A stretch of 40,133 nt of DNA from an uncultured Lachnospiraceae bacterium (GTDB lineage Bacteria; Bacillota; Clostridia; Lachnospirales; Lachnospiraceae), in contig CAMOUD010000006.1 in the NCBI GenBank assembly GCA_946626215.1, forward strand, positions 1 to 40,133, read 5' to 3'. Below the pieces are notes generated by a model. That model did no database searches, was not told the origin of the DNA, and saw only the letters and a program-made list of their open reading frames with translations. A program made the translations under genes and the position numbers. Below are positions 7,350 through 15,116 of the stretch, piece after piece. Within the stretch, counting starts at the first letter, position 1. Each line of letters starts with the position of its first letter.

Positions 7350-7574
7350 TCAATAAATGTGCCGGATCTCATCCTCCCGGATCCCGAAGGTATCCAGGAA
7401 TTCCCGGAGGTCCTCCTCGGACCGGATCAGCATCTCGTCGATGAACTTTCCTGTTTCACGTGAAACAAATCCGGCGGTCTTTTCGCCGGTGCAGATGCTG
7501 CTGCGGATGGCGGGCTGGAGCTTTTCTCTGTCAAAGGTGCGGCGTTCCTGTTTTTTCTTTCCGAAAAACAGCAT
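7350..7574 (-). CDS. Small conserved-looking protein of unknown function (74 aa)
   Basis: A 74-aa protein between mnmG and rsmG with a strong AAGGAGG five bases before its ATG. It has a basic opening (FGKKKQERR), a central SSICTGEKTAGFV segment and an acidic C-terminus (SEEDLREFLDTFGI). No signal peptide, membrane helix or metal-binding cysteine pair is seen. I recall similar short proteins in Clostridia, some labelled aspartate dehydrogenase without basis; the length rules that enzyme out. Its stop overlaps the possible TTG start of rsmG. A perfect parS site is embedded in it, read as VSRET. The function is unknown. Confidence 0.75.
   Translation of the reverse strand: MLFFGKKKQERRTFDREKLQPAIRSSICTGEKTAGFVSRETGKFIDEMLIRSEEDLREFLDTFGIREDEIRHIY
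7452..7467. promoter_or_regulatory. parS site (perfect), inside the 74-aa gene
   Basis: TGTTTCACGTGAAACA, a perfect 16-bp palindrome, lies within the coding sequence of the 74-aa gene. Confidence 0.95.
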
Positions 7575-7612
7575 GGTTCCCTCCTTGTTCTGAAAGCTTT
7601 CTATGCTGCTGC

Positions 7613-9505
7613 TTACGCTTTTCTTCTCTGTTTGTCGATATAGACCAGCAGGACCGATACGTCCGCCGGCGAGACTCCTGAAAGCCTGGAGGCCTGGCCG
7701 ATGGAAGCAGGCCTGTACTTCTTCAGCTTCTGCCTGGCCTCCAGCCGGAGGCTGAGGACATCGTCATAATCGATATCCGCCGGGATCTTCTTGTTCTCAA
7801 GGCGCTCGAACTGGGCCACCTGGCGCTGCTGCCTGGCGATATAGCCCTCGTAGCGGATGCCGATCTCCACCTGGCGCTTCACGGCCTCCGGAAGATCCGG
7901 ACGGTCCGGATCGAAGGGAGCCGTCTTATCATAGGAGAGCTCCGGCCGGCAGATCAGCTCCGCCAGGCTGCAGGCCGTCTTCAGCTGGGCGGACCCAAGC
8001 TCCCTTAAGATGACCTGGTTCCTTTCCGCGGCTCCGATCCTGACCTTTTTCAGTCTTTCGATTTCCGTCTCTATGGCTCTTTCCTTCTCACAGACAGCGT
8101 CGTAGATCTCCCTGCTGACAAGGCCGACCCTGAAGCCGTATTTCCGGAGCCTGATGTCCGCGTTGTCCTGGCGGAGCAGGAGCCTGTATTCCGCCCGGGA
8201 GGTCATCATCCGGTAGGGCTCCCGGTTGTCCTTATTGACCAGGTCGTCGATCAGGACGCCGATATAGGCCTCCGACCGCTTCAGGACCAGGGGCTCTTTT
8301 CCCAGGATCTTCATGGAAGCGTTGATGCCCGCCATCAGGCCCTGGGCCGCGGCTTCCTCGTAGCCGGAAGACCCGTTGAACTGGCCTGCGCAGAAAAGGC
8401 CGCTGACGGCCCTGGATTCCAGGGTCAGGTCCAGGTCATTGGCGTTGATGCAGTCATATTCGATGGCGTAGGCGTTCTTGACAATCACGCAGTTCTCCAG
8501 GCCGGGCACGGTCCGGTACATCCTCCACTGGACGTCGTCGGGCATGGAAGAGGACATGCCGTCCACATAGACCTCATTGGTCCCCCTGCCCTCAGGCTCG
8601 ATAAAGACATGGTGCCTGTCCTTTTCTGAGAACTTTACCACCTTGTCCTCAATAGAGGGGCAGTAGCGGGGCCCGGTGCCTTCAATGATGCCGGCGTAGA
8701 TAGGAGACCGGTCCAGGTTGGCCCGGATGATATCGTGGGTCTCCTGGTTGGTATAGGTCAGGTAGCAGGGCACCTGGTCGATCTGAACGTCTGCCGGGTC
8801 CGTGGAGAAGGAAAAGGGCTCCACCACAGGGTCGCCGGGCTGGATCTGCATCCTGCTGTAATCCAGGCTCCTCCCGTCCATCCGGGCAGGAGTCCCGGTC
8901 TTGAACCGGCGAAGGGAAATGCCTCTCTGTTCCAGAGAATCCTTTAAAAAGGTGGACCGCTGCATGCCGGAGGGCCCGGTCTCGGTAATGGATTCTCCCA
9001 CCAGGCACCTGGCGTTCAGGTAGGTCCCGGTACAGATGATGGCGGCCCTGCAGCCGTAGATCGTCCCGGTATGGATCTTCACGCCCCTGACCTCAGGCCC
9101 GTGTTCCGTATCCTCCGTGATCAGGTCCGTGACCTCCGCCTGACGGATGGTCAGATGGTCTGTTTCCTCCAGGACCCGGCGCATGGCTTTGGAATATTCA
9201 GCCTTGTCCGCCTGGGTGCGGAGAGAGTGGACGGCAGGTCCCTTGGACCGGTTGAGCATCTTGGACTGGATAAAGGTCTTGTCGATGTTCTTTGCCATCT
9301 CGCCGCCCAGGGCGTCGATCTCCCGAACCAGGTGGCCCTTGGAGGATCCTCCGATATGGGGATTGCATGGCATCATGGCGATGCTGTCCGTATTCATGGT
9401 AAAAATGACGGTCTCAAGGCCCAGACGGGCGCAGGCAAGGGCTGCCTCGCATCCGGCGTGTCCGGCCCCGATGACGCATACATCCGCTTTGATCTGATAG
9501 TTCAT
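7613..9505 (-). CDS. mnmG: tRNA uridine-5-carboxymethylaminomethyl synthase subunit MnmG (GidA)
   Basis: The FAD-dependent subunit that, with MnmE, installs cmnm5 at the wobble uridine of tRNAs reading NNA/NNG codons. The FAD-binding motif [19 protein letters not shown] lies at the N-terminus. Family blocks include [22 protein letters not shown] and FKTGTPAR, and the C-terminal part binds tRNA and MnmE. The ORF track extends upstream to 9616, but that extension translates two parS sites (each read as MFHVKH or similar). The ATG at 9505 gives [15 protein letters not shown] and the normal length of about 630 aa, with AGGA nine bases upstream. The promoter and two parS sites lie in the gap to mnmE. 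Confidence 0.97.
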   Translation of the reverse strand: MNYQIKADVCVIGAGHAGCEAALACARLGLETVIFTMNTDSIAMMPCNPHIGGSSKGHLVREIDALGGEMAKNIDKTFIQSKMLNRSKGPAVHSLRTQADKAEYSKAMRRVLEETDHLTIRQAEVTDLITEDTEHGPEVRGVKIHTGTIYGCRAAIICTGTYLNARCLVGESITETGPSGMQRSTFLKDSLEQRGISLRRFKTGTPARMDGRSLDYSRMQIQPGDPVVEPFSFSTDPADVQIDQVPCYLTYTNQETHDIIRANLDRSPIYAGIIEGTGPRYCPSIEDKVVKFSEKDRHHVFIEPEGRGTNEVYVDGMSSSMPDDVQWRMYRTVPGLENCVIVKNAYAIEYDCINANDLDLTLESRAVSGLFCAGQFNGSSGYEEAAAQGLMAGINASMKILGKEPLVLKRSEAYIGVLIDDLVNKDNREPYRMMTSRAEYRLLLRQDNADIRLRKYGFRVGLVSREIYDAVCEKERAIETEIERLKKVRIGAAERNQVILRELGSAQLKTACSLAELICRPELSYDKTAPFDPDRPDLPEAVKRQVEIGIRYEGYIARQQRQVAQFERLENKKIPADIDYDDVLSLRLEARQKLKKYRPASIGQASRLSGVSPADVSVLLVYIDKQRRKA

Positions 9506-9572
9506 ATCTGTCAGTCCTGTGATCCGGCTGCATTCACGCTTCGCGGGAATTCCGGCTGTCATAAGTAAAAAA

Positions 9573-9588
9573 TGTTTCACGTGAAACA
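9573..9588. promoter_or_regulatory. parS site (perfect), mnmG leader
   Basis: TGTTTCACGTGAAACA. It is 27 bp from the next site and inside the predicted 5' leader of mnmG. Confidence 0.95.
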
Positions 9589-9599
9589 ATGACACCATA

Positions 9600-9615
9600 T
9601 GTTTCACGTGAAACA
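9600..9615. promoter_or_regulatory. parS site (perfect) overlapping the mnmG transcription start
   Basis: TGTTTCACGTGAAACA directly abuts the -10 box at 9616-9621, so the predicted start falls within the ParB site. Confidence 0.95.
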
Positions 9616-9644
9616 ATTATAGGAAAACCTGTATCAAAAGACAA
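9616..9644 (-). promoter_or_regulatory. Candidate promoter of mnmG-orf74-rsmG-parA-parB
   Basis: Read leftward: TTGTCT, 17-bp spacer, TATAAT. The -10 is perfect and the -35 keeps four of six bases. The next base begins a perfect parS. ParB bound there should hinder initiation, which would give feedback on parA and parB downstream. Confidence 0.65.
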
Positions 9645-9665
9645 GAAAAGACTTTCGGGTAAGCC

Positions 9666-11090
9666 TTATTTTCCCAGACAGAACCTGGAAAAGATCTCTT
9701 CCACCAGGTCATCCTCCACGGCTTCCCCGAGGATCCTGCCCAGGGCCGTGTAGGCGGTCATCAGGTCAATGGAGAAAAAGTCCTCGGACATGCCGTCTTC
9801 AATGCTCCTTCTGACCAGCTCCATGGCCTCCAGGGCTTCCCTGGCGGCTTCCTTGTGACGGAGGTTGGTCAGATAGACCTCCTCCCTCTGCATGATCTCA
9901 CCGGTATGGAAAAGCTCCTCCACAAGGCGGGACAGGCCCTCCAGGCCTTGTCCGGTGGCCAGGGAGCAGGAGAGGAAGGCGGGAAGGCAGTCCTCCGGAA
10001 AAAGGGCCCGGACATCCTCCTCCTTTGTCAGGACCTCCAGATCGTTCTTGTTGAGAAGAACGATGCAGCTGGCCCCCTCCTTCATTCTGCCGGTCAGGAC
10101 CTGGGCGATCTCCCGGTCTTCGCTGGTAACGGGCGTGGAAGCGTCGATCAGGAAGAGGATCAGCTGGGCCTTTTTCACGGCCTCCATGGTCCTTTGGATC
10201 CCGATTTTTTCCACCTTGTCCCTGGTATCCCGGATCCCGGCCGTATCCGTCAGATTTAACAGGATCCCGGAAAGGCGGACCGATTCCCTCAGGGTATCCC
10301 GGGTGGTCCCGGCCACGTCCGTGACAATGGCCAGGTCCTCCCCGGCCATGTGGTTCATCAGAGAAGACTTGCCCGCGTTGGGCTTGCCGACGATGACAGT
10401 AGGGATCCCGTCCTGCAGGAGCCTTCCCTCATCGGCATGGTCCGTCAGCTCCCGAAGACGCGTGGTGACCTCCAGGCAGACACCGTCCAGTCTTTCCGGA
10501 TAGCCCTCCAGGTCATAGGAGTCCGGATCGTCCAGGGCCGATTCAATGAAGGCGATCTCATAGAGGATCCTGGCCCGGAGGTCCCTGACGATATCCGACA
10601 CGGCGCCCCGTAGCTGGGCCAGGGAGTTTTTCCTGGCAAATTCATTTCTGGACCCGATCAGGTCCATGACCGCCTCCGCCCTGGCCAGGTCGATCCTCCC
10701 GCCCAGAAAGGCCCGCCTGGTGAACTCACCGGGCTCCGCCATCCTGGCCCCCTTTTTCAGGACCAGGTCCAGGACCCTGTGCATGATATAGATCCCGCCA
10801 TGGGTATTGATCTCCACCGTATCCTCCGTGGTATAGGAGTGGGGAGACCGCATGACGGACACCATGACCTCATCGATCAGGGTATCCCCGTCCACGATAT
10901 AGCCGAAGCGGATGGTCCCGGAGGCGTGAGAGGAGAGGGAATGTTCCTTCTTTCCGTTTATGTAGATTTCAGACCCGATCTCGATGGCCCTGTCTCCGCT
11001 GAGACGGATGATGCCGATGCCGGCCTCCGACATGGCCGTGGCCGCGGCCGCGATGGTATCGGACCTGTCCTGGTTGAATGTAAGCGCCAT
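9666..11090 (-). CDS. mnmE: tRNA modification GTPase MnmE (TrmE)
   Basis: A 474-aa GTPase partner of MnmG in wobble-uridine modification. The N-terminal folate-binding dimerisation domain opens SDTIAAAATAMSEAGIGIIR and includes GEFTRRAFLGGRIDL. The G domain in the middle has GKPNAGKSSLMN (G1), the DVAGTTRD switch, DTAGI (G3) and NKND (G4). The protein ends in the invariant FSRFCLGK, whose cysteine is functional. The ATG at 11090 is chosen over the longer ORF-track start at 11153 because GGGAGG lies six bases upstream and the homologous region begins there. It has its own candidate promoter after jag. Confidence 0.97.
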   Translation of the reverse strand: MALTFNQDRSDTIAAAATAMSEAGIGIIRLSGDRAIEIGSEIYINGKKEHSLSSHASGTIRFGYIVDGDTLIDEVMVSVMRSPHSYTTEDTVEINTHGGIYIMHRVLDLVLKKGARMAEPGEFTRRAFLGGRIDLARAEAVMDLIGSRNEFARKNSLAQLRGAVSDIVRDLRARILYEIAFIESALDDPDSYDLEGYPERLDGVCLEVTTRLRELTDHADEGRLLQDGIPTVIVGKPNAGKSSLMNHMAGEDLAIVTDVAGTTRDTLRESVRLSGILLNLTDTAGIRDTRDKVEKIGIQRTMEAVKKAQLILFLIDASTPVTSEDREIAQVLTGRMKEGASCIVLLNKNDLEVLTKEEDVRALFPEDCLPAFLSCSLATGQGLEGLSRLVEELFHTGEIMQREEVYLTNLRHKEAAREALEAMELVRRSIEDGMSEDFFSIDLMTAYTALGRILGEAVEDDLVEEIFSRFCLGK

Positions 11091-11172
11091 ACAGCCTCCC
11101 TTCTGCTTCCTCTTCCTTCTGTTCCTGTTCAGTTCCCGGTCTTGTCCATTCACCTCTTATCAGCATATGAAG

Positions 11173-11215
11173 AAGGAAGCGGTTATTCTCCATCATAGAA
11201 AATAACCGCTTCCTT
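11173..11215 (-). terminator. Hairpin between jag and mnmE (terminator or attenuator)
   Basis: GGAAGCGGTTATT and AATAACCGCTTCC pair perfectly, with two more A-T pairs at the base, around a 13-nt loop. The leftward T-run is broken (TTCTTC), while the rightward tail is TTTT. It should at least slow or partly end read-through from jag. Confidence 0.6.
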
Positions 11216-11220
11216 TTCAA
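11192..11220 (-). promoter_or_regulatory. Candidate mnmE promoter nested in the hairpin
   Basis: Read leftward: TTGAAA, 17-bp spacer, TATGAT. The -10 lies in the loop of the 11173-11215 hairpin, so transcripts starting here carry only the second arm and cannot fold it. Confidence 0.55.
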
Positions 11221-11248
11221 CTCTGTTTCTTTATTTCCGGGTCAGGGC

Positions 11249-12439
11249 TCACTCCTGAGGATCCGCGGGCGTTTCCGCCGGTGCGGGTGCCGGCTTTTCC
11301 GCAGGGGCTTCCTGAACGGGAGCCTGAGGCTTTCTTTCGCCCCTGTCCCTGTACTCAAAGCGTCTGCCGCCGCCGATACCGCGGGGCTGCTTCTTCAGGG
11401 CTACCACGACTCTGCGGAAGGGCTCTTCGCCTTCGCTGTAGGTCGTCACGAACCTGTCGCTCTGGAGGGCGGAATGGATGATCCGTCTCTCATAGGGGTT
11501 CATGGGCTCTAAGGTAACGGGCTTTCTGCCCCTCTTGACCTTGGAAGCAATGTTCCTGGCCAGGTTCTCCAGGGTCTGCTTTCTGCGTTCCCTGTAGTTT
11601 TCCGTATCGGCCTTGACGTGGATATATCCGTCAATGCCCTTGTTGATGACCAGGGATACCAGGTACTGGAGGGAATCCAGGGTCTGGCCTCTCTTGCCGA
11701 TCAGCATGCCCATGTCGTCCCCTTCCATGTTGACGGTCAGGGTGCCGTCTTCCTGGTCATAGGTGGTGGAGACATCGACCTTAAGGTTCATGGCCGCGAA
11801 GACATCCCTGAGGAAGGTCTGGGCCTTGTCCTGGATGACGGAGATCTGATCCTCTGTCAGGACAGGAGCGTCCGCCTTCTTTTTGGACTCTTTGCGGGGC
11901 TGCTCGGCGCTCTGTCTGGTCTCGGCAGCGGGAGCGGCCTGTTTGTCGGCATTCTTTTTCCGGCGATTGCGGTTCCGGTTCCTCCGTCCGCCTTCCTTCT
12001 TTTCAGGCTTCTGGACGGGAGCTGCTTCCTCAGCCGGCTGGGCGGCTTCCGCGGGAGCTTCGGCTGCGGTCTCGGCAGGAGCAGGCTTTACAGCCTTCTC
12101 CTCTGCCTTCTTTTCCGGTTTTCTTTCTGTCTTCTTTTCCGCGGGCTTTGCGGCTGCTTTTCTTTCTTCCTTAGCGGGAGCGGCTGCTTCTTTCTTTTCC
12201 TGCACCCGCTTTTCTGCCTTGGTCAGCACATCGCTCAGAATCGCTTCCGCGGCATCGGAAGCTGACTTGGGCCTTGCCTTGATCCTGGCAGGCCTGGCAT
12301 TGAATCCGAGGAAGCCGCGGCTGCCCTGATCAATGACTTCATAATCCAGGTTCTGGCTGGTAACGGAAAGCTGCACGCAGGCTGCCGTAATGGCATCCTG
12401 CAGGGTCTTGCCTGTAGCCTCAATATATTCCTGAGACAT
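11249..12439 (-). CDS. jag: RNA-binding protein Jag (KhpB/EloR)
   Basis: A 396-aa RNA-binding regulator; in streptococci the homologue with KhpA controls cell elongation. The Jag_N domain is at about residues 3-55 (EATGKTLQDAI, GSRGFLGF). A long Ala/Glu/Lys/Pro-rich linker (about 60-195) precedes the KH domain (GKRGQTLDSLQYLV) and the R3H domain (ERRIIHSAL...TYSEGEEP). A Pro/Ala/Glu tail follows. The linker is much longer than in Bacillus Jag (about 208 aa in total). The gene is 13 bp downstream of yidC, the usual pairing. Confidence 0.95.
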   Translation of the reverse strand: MSQEYIEATGKTLQDAITAACVQLSVTSQNLDYEVIDQGSRGFLGFNARPARIKARPKSASDAAEAILSDVLTKAEKRVQEKKEAAAPAKEERKAAAKPAEKKTERKPEKKAEEKAVKPAPAETAAEAPAEAAQPAEEAAPVQKPEKKEGGRRNRNRNRRKKNADKQAAPAAETRQSAEQPRKESKKKADAPVLTEDQISVIQDKAQTFLRDVFAAMNLKVDVSTTYDQEDGTLTVNMEGDDMGMLIGKRGQTLDSLQYLVSLVINKGIDGYIHVKADTENYRERRKQTLENLARNIASKVKRGRKPVTLEPMNPYERRIIHSALQSDRFVTTYSEGEEPFRRVVVALKKQPRGIGGGRRFEYRDRGERKPQAPVQEAPAEKPAPAPAETPADPQE

Positions 12440-12452
12440 TCTTTATCCTTTC

Positions 12453-13751
12453 TTAAGACTGGTCCGAATTCTTGAAATCTGTCACCATGTTCGCTCTGGC
12501 TGAAAGACTTCCTGATTTATATTTCTTTCCTTTTCTGGCGGCACGCTTTGCCTCGACTTCCTTTTCTCTGGAAGCACTGACCTTGGTGCTGTACTTGCTG
12601 CCGGAATCGATCCTCTTGGTGCTCATGGAAGAGATGGAGGACATATCGGAAGCAGCGCCTGTGCTCTTGCCTGACTTTTTGGCCTTTTCCTTTGCCTTCT
12701 TTTCATTTTCCTCGATCATGGCATCGATGTTCATGCTGTCGATGTGCTTGTTGACGAAGATCTGGATGATGGCTCTGACAACGGCGGAGGCGATCCAGTA
12801 GATGCCCATGCCGGCGGGAAGGGTGAAGCAGAAGAAAGCGGACATGAGAGGCATCATCATGTTCATGGTCTTCATGCTCTGGGCCGTAGAGTCATTGCTG
12901 CCGGAAGAAGCCGGAGTAGGCATCATCTTGATGTTGAACCACTGGGTAAAGGCAGCCAGGGCGGGGACCATGACGGCCGCGATCACGCCCAGAATGGCCT
13001 TGTCTGCCCATGCGGTGGTCAGCATGTACCTGGGAGAGTTGGCGATGTTGAGGCCCAGGAAGTTGTTGTAGATGCCGAGCTTGTTGAGGGTGGAAGTGAT
13101 TTCCGCGGTCAGACCGGAGAACTTCTCCGTCAGGGCAGTCCAGTCAGCAGTAGAACATTTGTTCAGTACGTCGATGTAGGTATTCTGAACATAGGTGGTC
13201 ACACCGTTGACAAAGTTGTCGTTGGTGAACTGCCTGCTGAACATGGAAGCTCCGCTTAAGGTCTGCAGAAATTCCGCGCTTCCTTCCTGGGCGATCAGGT
13301 CGTCGACCAGGGGGAAGAAGGCTTCCTTGACCATGGGCAGATAGGCCGGGACGCTGTAGAAGACCCGGTAGAGGCCCAGCAGGATGGGCATCTGGATCAG
13401 GAGCTGGACGCAGCTGCCGGCGGGGTTGACGCCGTACTTGGCGTAAACAGCCTGCATTTCCTGCTGCTGGGCAGTCATGGAAGCCTCATCCTTTTTGTTC
13501 TGATACTTTTTCTGGATCCTGTTCAGCTCCGGCTGCATCTTGGCCTGGAGCTTGGAGAATTTCTGCTGACGGATCGTCAGGGGCAGCATGCACAGGTTGA
13601 CGATGACCGTCATGATGATGATGGAAAGACCGATGTTGGGAAGTCCGACCTTATTCAGTACCCAGAAGATACCGTTCATCACGTATCCCATGAGGGACGC
13701 GACCTGGCCGATAATAAAGGTATTGTTCTTCGTTAATAAAAGAGGTGTCAA
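12453..13751 (-). CDS. yidC: Membrane protein insertase YidC (Oxa1 family)
   Basis: Inserts and folds membrane proteins with or without SecYEG. The 432-aa protein has hydrophobic segments near residues 15-40, 45-65, 120-145, 240-270 and 295-325. The conserved groove arginine is likely within LPLTIRQQKFSK, and there is a basic C-terminal tail. The start is a TTG with GGAGG eight bases upstream; the next in-frame ATG would cut into the first membrane segment. No lipobox signal peptide is seen, unlike Bacillus SpoIIIJ. The extracytoplasmic loop (about 145-235) is longer than in many Firmicute homologues. Confidence 0.96.
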   Translation of the reverse strand: MTPLLLTKNNTFIIGQVASLMGYVMNGIFWVLNKVGLPNIGLSIIIMTVIVNLCMLPLTIRQQKFSKLQAKMQPELNRIQKKYQNKKDEASMTAQQQEMQAVYAKYGVNPAGSCVQLLIQMPILLGLYRVFYSVPAYLPMVKEAFFPLVDDLIAQEGSAEFLQTLSGASMFSRQFTNDNFVNGVTTYVQNTYIDVLNKCSTADWTALTEKFSGLTAEITSTLNKLGIYNNFLGLNIANSPRYMLTTAWADKAILGVIAAVMVPALAAFTQWFNIKMMPTPASSGSNDSTAQSMKTMNMMMPLMSAFFCFTLPAGMGIYWIASAVVRAIIQIFVNKHIDSMNIDAMIEENEKKAKEKAKKSGKSTGAASDMSSISSMSTKRIDSGSKYSTKVSASREKEVEAKRAARKGKKYKSGSLSARANMVTDFKNSDQS

Positions 13752-13769
13752 ATTTTAATCCTCCGCCTG

Positions 13770-13982
13770 TTAAGGAACCGGATCGTAACCTCCGTGAGAA
13801 AATGGATTACATCTGAGGATTCTCCACAAAGCAAGAAGACCTCCTTTCAAGGGACCGTATTTTTCAATGGCTTCCGCAGCGTACTGGGAGCAGGTCGGAA
13901 TATACGGACATCTTGTGGATTTAAGAGGAGAGAGATATTTCTGATAGATCCTGATCAGTTTAATCATTCCTTTTCGGATCAT
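13770..13982 (-). CDS. yidD: Membrane protein insertion efficiency factor YidD
   Basis: A 70-aa small membrane-associated protein that aids YidC-dependent insertion. The family signature is clear: YQKYLSPL, then [34 protein letters not shown] and HGGYDPVP at the end. Length is normal. Its start overlaps the end of rnpA by 23 bp in another frame, with GGAAAGG upstream, so coupled translation is likely. Confidence 0.96.
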   Translation of the reverse strand: MIRKGMIKLIRIYQKYLSPLKSTRCPYIPTCSQYAAEAIEKYGPLKGGLLALWRILRCNPFSHGGYDPVP

Positions 13983-14301
13983 AGATTTTCGCCTTTCCGG
14001 CCAGATGCAGAAGCGCGCTCTCTATCCTGTGATAGTCGGCATCCTTTGCCGCGGGACGCGCTATGACTGCTATGTCCAAACCACTATTGAACATCTGCTC
14101 ATGCAGTCTGTAACTCTCTCTGATCAGCCTTGTGATTCTATGCCTTACAACGCTGTTTCCCACTTTTTTGCTGACCGATATGCCGATCCTGTTCCGGCCG
14201 AGGCCGTTACCACACACATACAGGACCAGAAGACGGTTAGCGCAGGAAGACCCGTTGCGGTAGCAATTCCTGAAATCATCATTCTTCTTCAGGGATTCCA
14301 T
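13960..14301 (-). CDS. rnpA: Ribonuclease P protein component
   Basis: A 113-aa basic protein that joins the rnpB RNA to cut 5' leaders from pre-tRNAs. The motif [26 protein letters not shown] is the RnpA signature (RNR region); the opening [19 protein letters not shown] is typical. The start has GGAG five bases upstream. It follows rpmH in the classic rpmH-rnpA pair, with a hairpin between them. Confidence 0.97.
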   Translation of the reverse strand: MESLKKNDDFRNCYRNGSSCANRLLVLYVCGNGLGRNRIGISVSKKVGNSVVRHRITRLIRESYRLHEQMFNSGLDIAVIARPAAKDADYHRIESALLHLAGKAKIYDPKRND

Positions 14302-14334
14302 TACAACTCCGTTTACTTACTCTGGTTATGAAAT

Positions 14335-14369
14335 GTGGAACCTCTGCAGGCATGCCGCATCGGTTCCAC
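14335..14369 (-). other. Hairpin between rpmH and rnpA
   Basis: GTGGAACC pairs with GGTTCCAC around a 19-nt loop that contains the self-complementary GGCATGCC. No T-run follows. It may set the rpmH to rnpA ratio through mRNA processing or stability. Confidence 0.55.
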
Positions 14370-14406
14370 TCTATGACTGCTTAATTCATAAGCCGCTTTC
14401 AACAGC

Positions 14407-14544
14407 TCAGGCTGATAATACCTTTCTTCCCTTGGCTCTTCTGGCCTTGAGGACCTTTCTTCCGCCGGGAGTGCTCATTCTTGCTCTGAAACCGTGAACC
14501 TTGGACCTCTGCCTCTTCTTAGGCTGGAATGTCATTTTTGCCAT
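14407..14544 (-). CDS. rpmH: 50S ribosomal protein L34
   Basis: A 45-aa ribosomal protein missed by the ORF track because of its length. The translation begins [19 protein letters not shown] and ends [10 protein letters not shown], nearly invariant across bacteria. AAGGAGG sits nine bases ahead of the ATG, and a strong promoter lies about 75 bp upstream. It is the first gene of the leftward block at oriC. Confidence 0.98.
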   Translation of the reverse strand: MAKMTFQPKKRQRSKVHGFRARMSTPGGRKVLKARRAKGRKVLSA

Positions 14545-14618
14545 TTATATATTCCTCCTTGACATAAATCTGAATCGTTCTTGATCAAATGCCGTTCTGT
14601 GTGGTAAACAGCTACATA

Positions 14619-14647
14619 ATTATATAAAATGCAATCTTACGCGTCAA
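14619..14647 (-). promoter_or_regulatory. rpmH promoter
   Basis: Read leftward: TTGACG, 17-bp spacer, TATAAT. Five of six and six of six matches with ideal spacing. It drives rpmH-rnpA-yidD-yidC-jag and lies at the edge of oriC, so origin activity and transcription may interact. Confidence 0.8.
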
Positions 14648-14699
14648 GGAAAAAATCCTGATATTCCGCGCAGATAAGCCATTTTCAGCCTGTCATCCT

Positions 14700-15020
14700 C
14701 CGGACCGGACCACTATATTTTGATTAAAATTTTTTTTTCGCACAAGATATTGATTCAAAAAAGTTATCCACATTTCCACATTTTCAAAGACACATTATCC
14801 ACATTTTGTGGATTGACTGTGGATAAATGCCTTCTTTTCCTTTCCGGGGGGCCGAAAACACGCCATATTCGATAAAAACGGGTGTGGAAAACCTGCCTCT
14901 TTCCCTTTTCTTTTTCTGTTCACAGCAGGCCTTCCGGGACAGTTATACACTTTTTTATCAACAATTCCCGCCTCTCCGCCTTTTTTGACTCTTTTTTTTA
15001 TTTATATTAAGATAAATCGT
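14700..15020. other. oriC: Chromosomal replication origin (oriC), DnaA-box cluster
   Basis: The rpmH-dnaA gap holds three perfect DnaA boxes TTATCCACA: 14764-14772 and 14795-14803 on the plus strand, and 14818-14826 on the minus strand. Weaker candidates are at 14807-14815 (TGTGGATTG), 14943-14951 (TTATACACT) and 14955-14963 (TTATCAACA). AT-rich tracts at about 14714-14760 and 14981-15018 are candidate unwinding elements. This is the standard Firmicute position. I found no convincing box cluster between dnaA and dnaN. Confidence 0.93.
14985..15013 (+). promoter_or_regulatory. Candidate dnaA promoter
   Basis: TTGACT, 17-bp spacer, TAAGAT, within the AT-rich tract at the right of oriC. Weak DnaA boxes lie just upstream, consistent with autoregulation. 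The leader would be about 95 nt, and the only SD-like sequence (AAAGGCGG) is some 14 bases from the ATG. Confidence 0.55.
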
Positions 15021-15116
15021 GATTCCCGGCTCACAGCCTCACAGGGGGCTTAACCGGGGTTTTCTTTCCCTTTCACCAGTTGTTTTTACCTTTTTAAAAA
15101 GGCGGTCTGACTCTTT

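Noticed and set aside
9506-9616. N-terminal extension of MnmG ([15 protein letters not shown]...) in the ORF track
   Set aside because: The extension is a translation of two parS palindromes and spacer. The internal ATG at 9505 gives the family-normal start and length.
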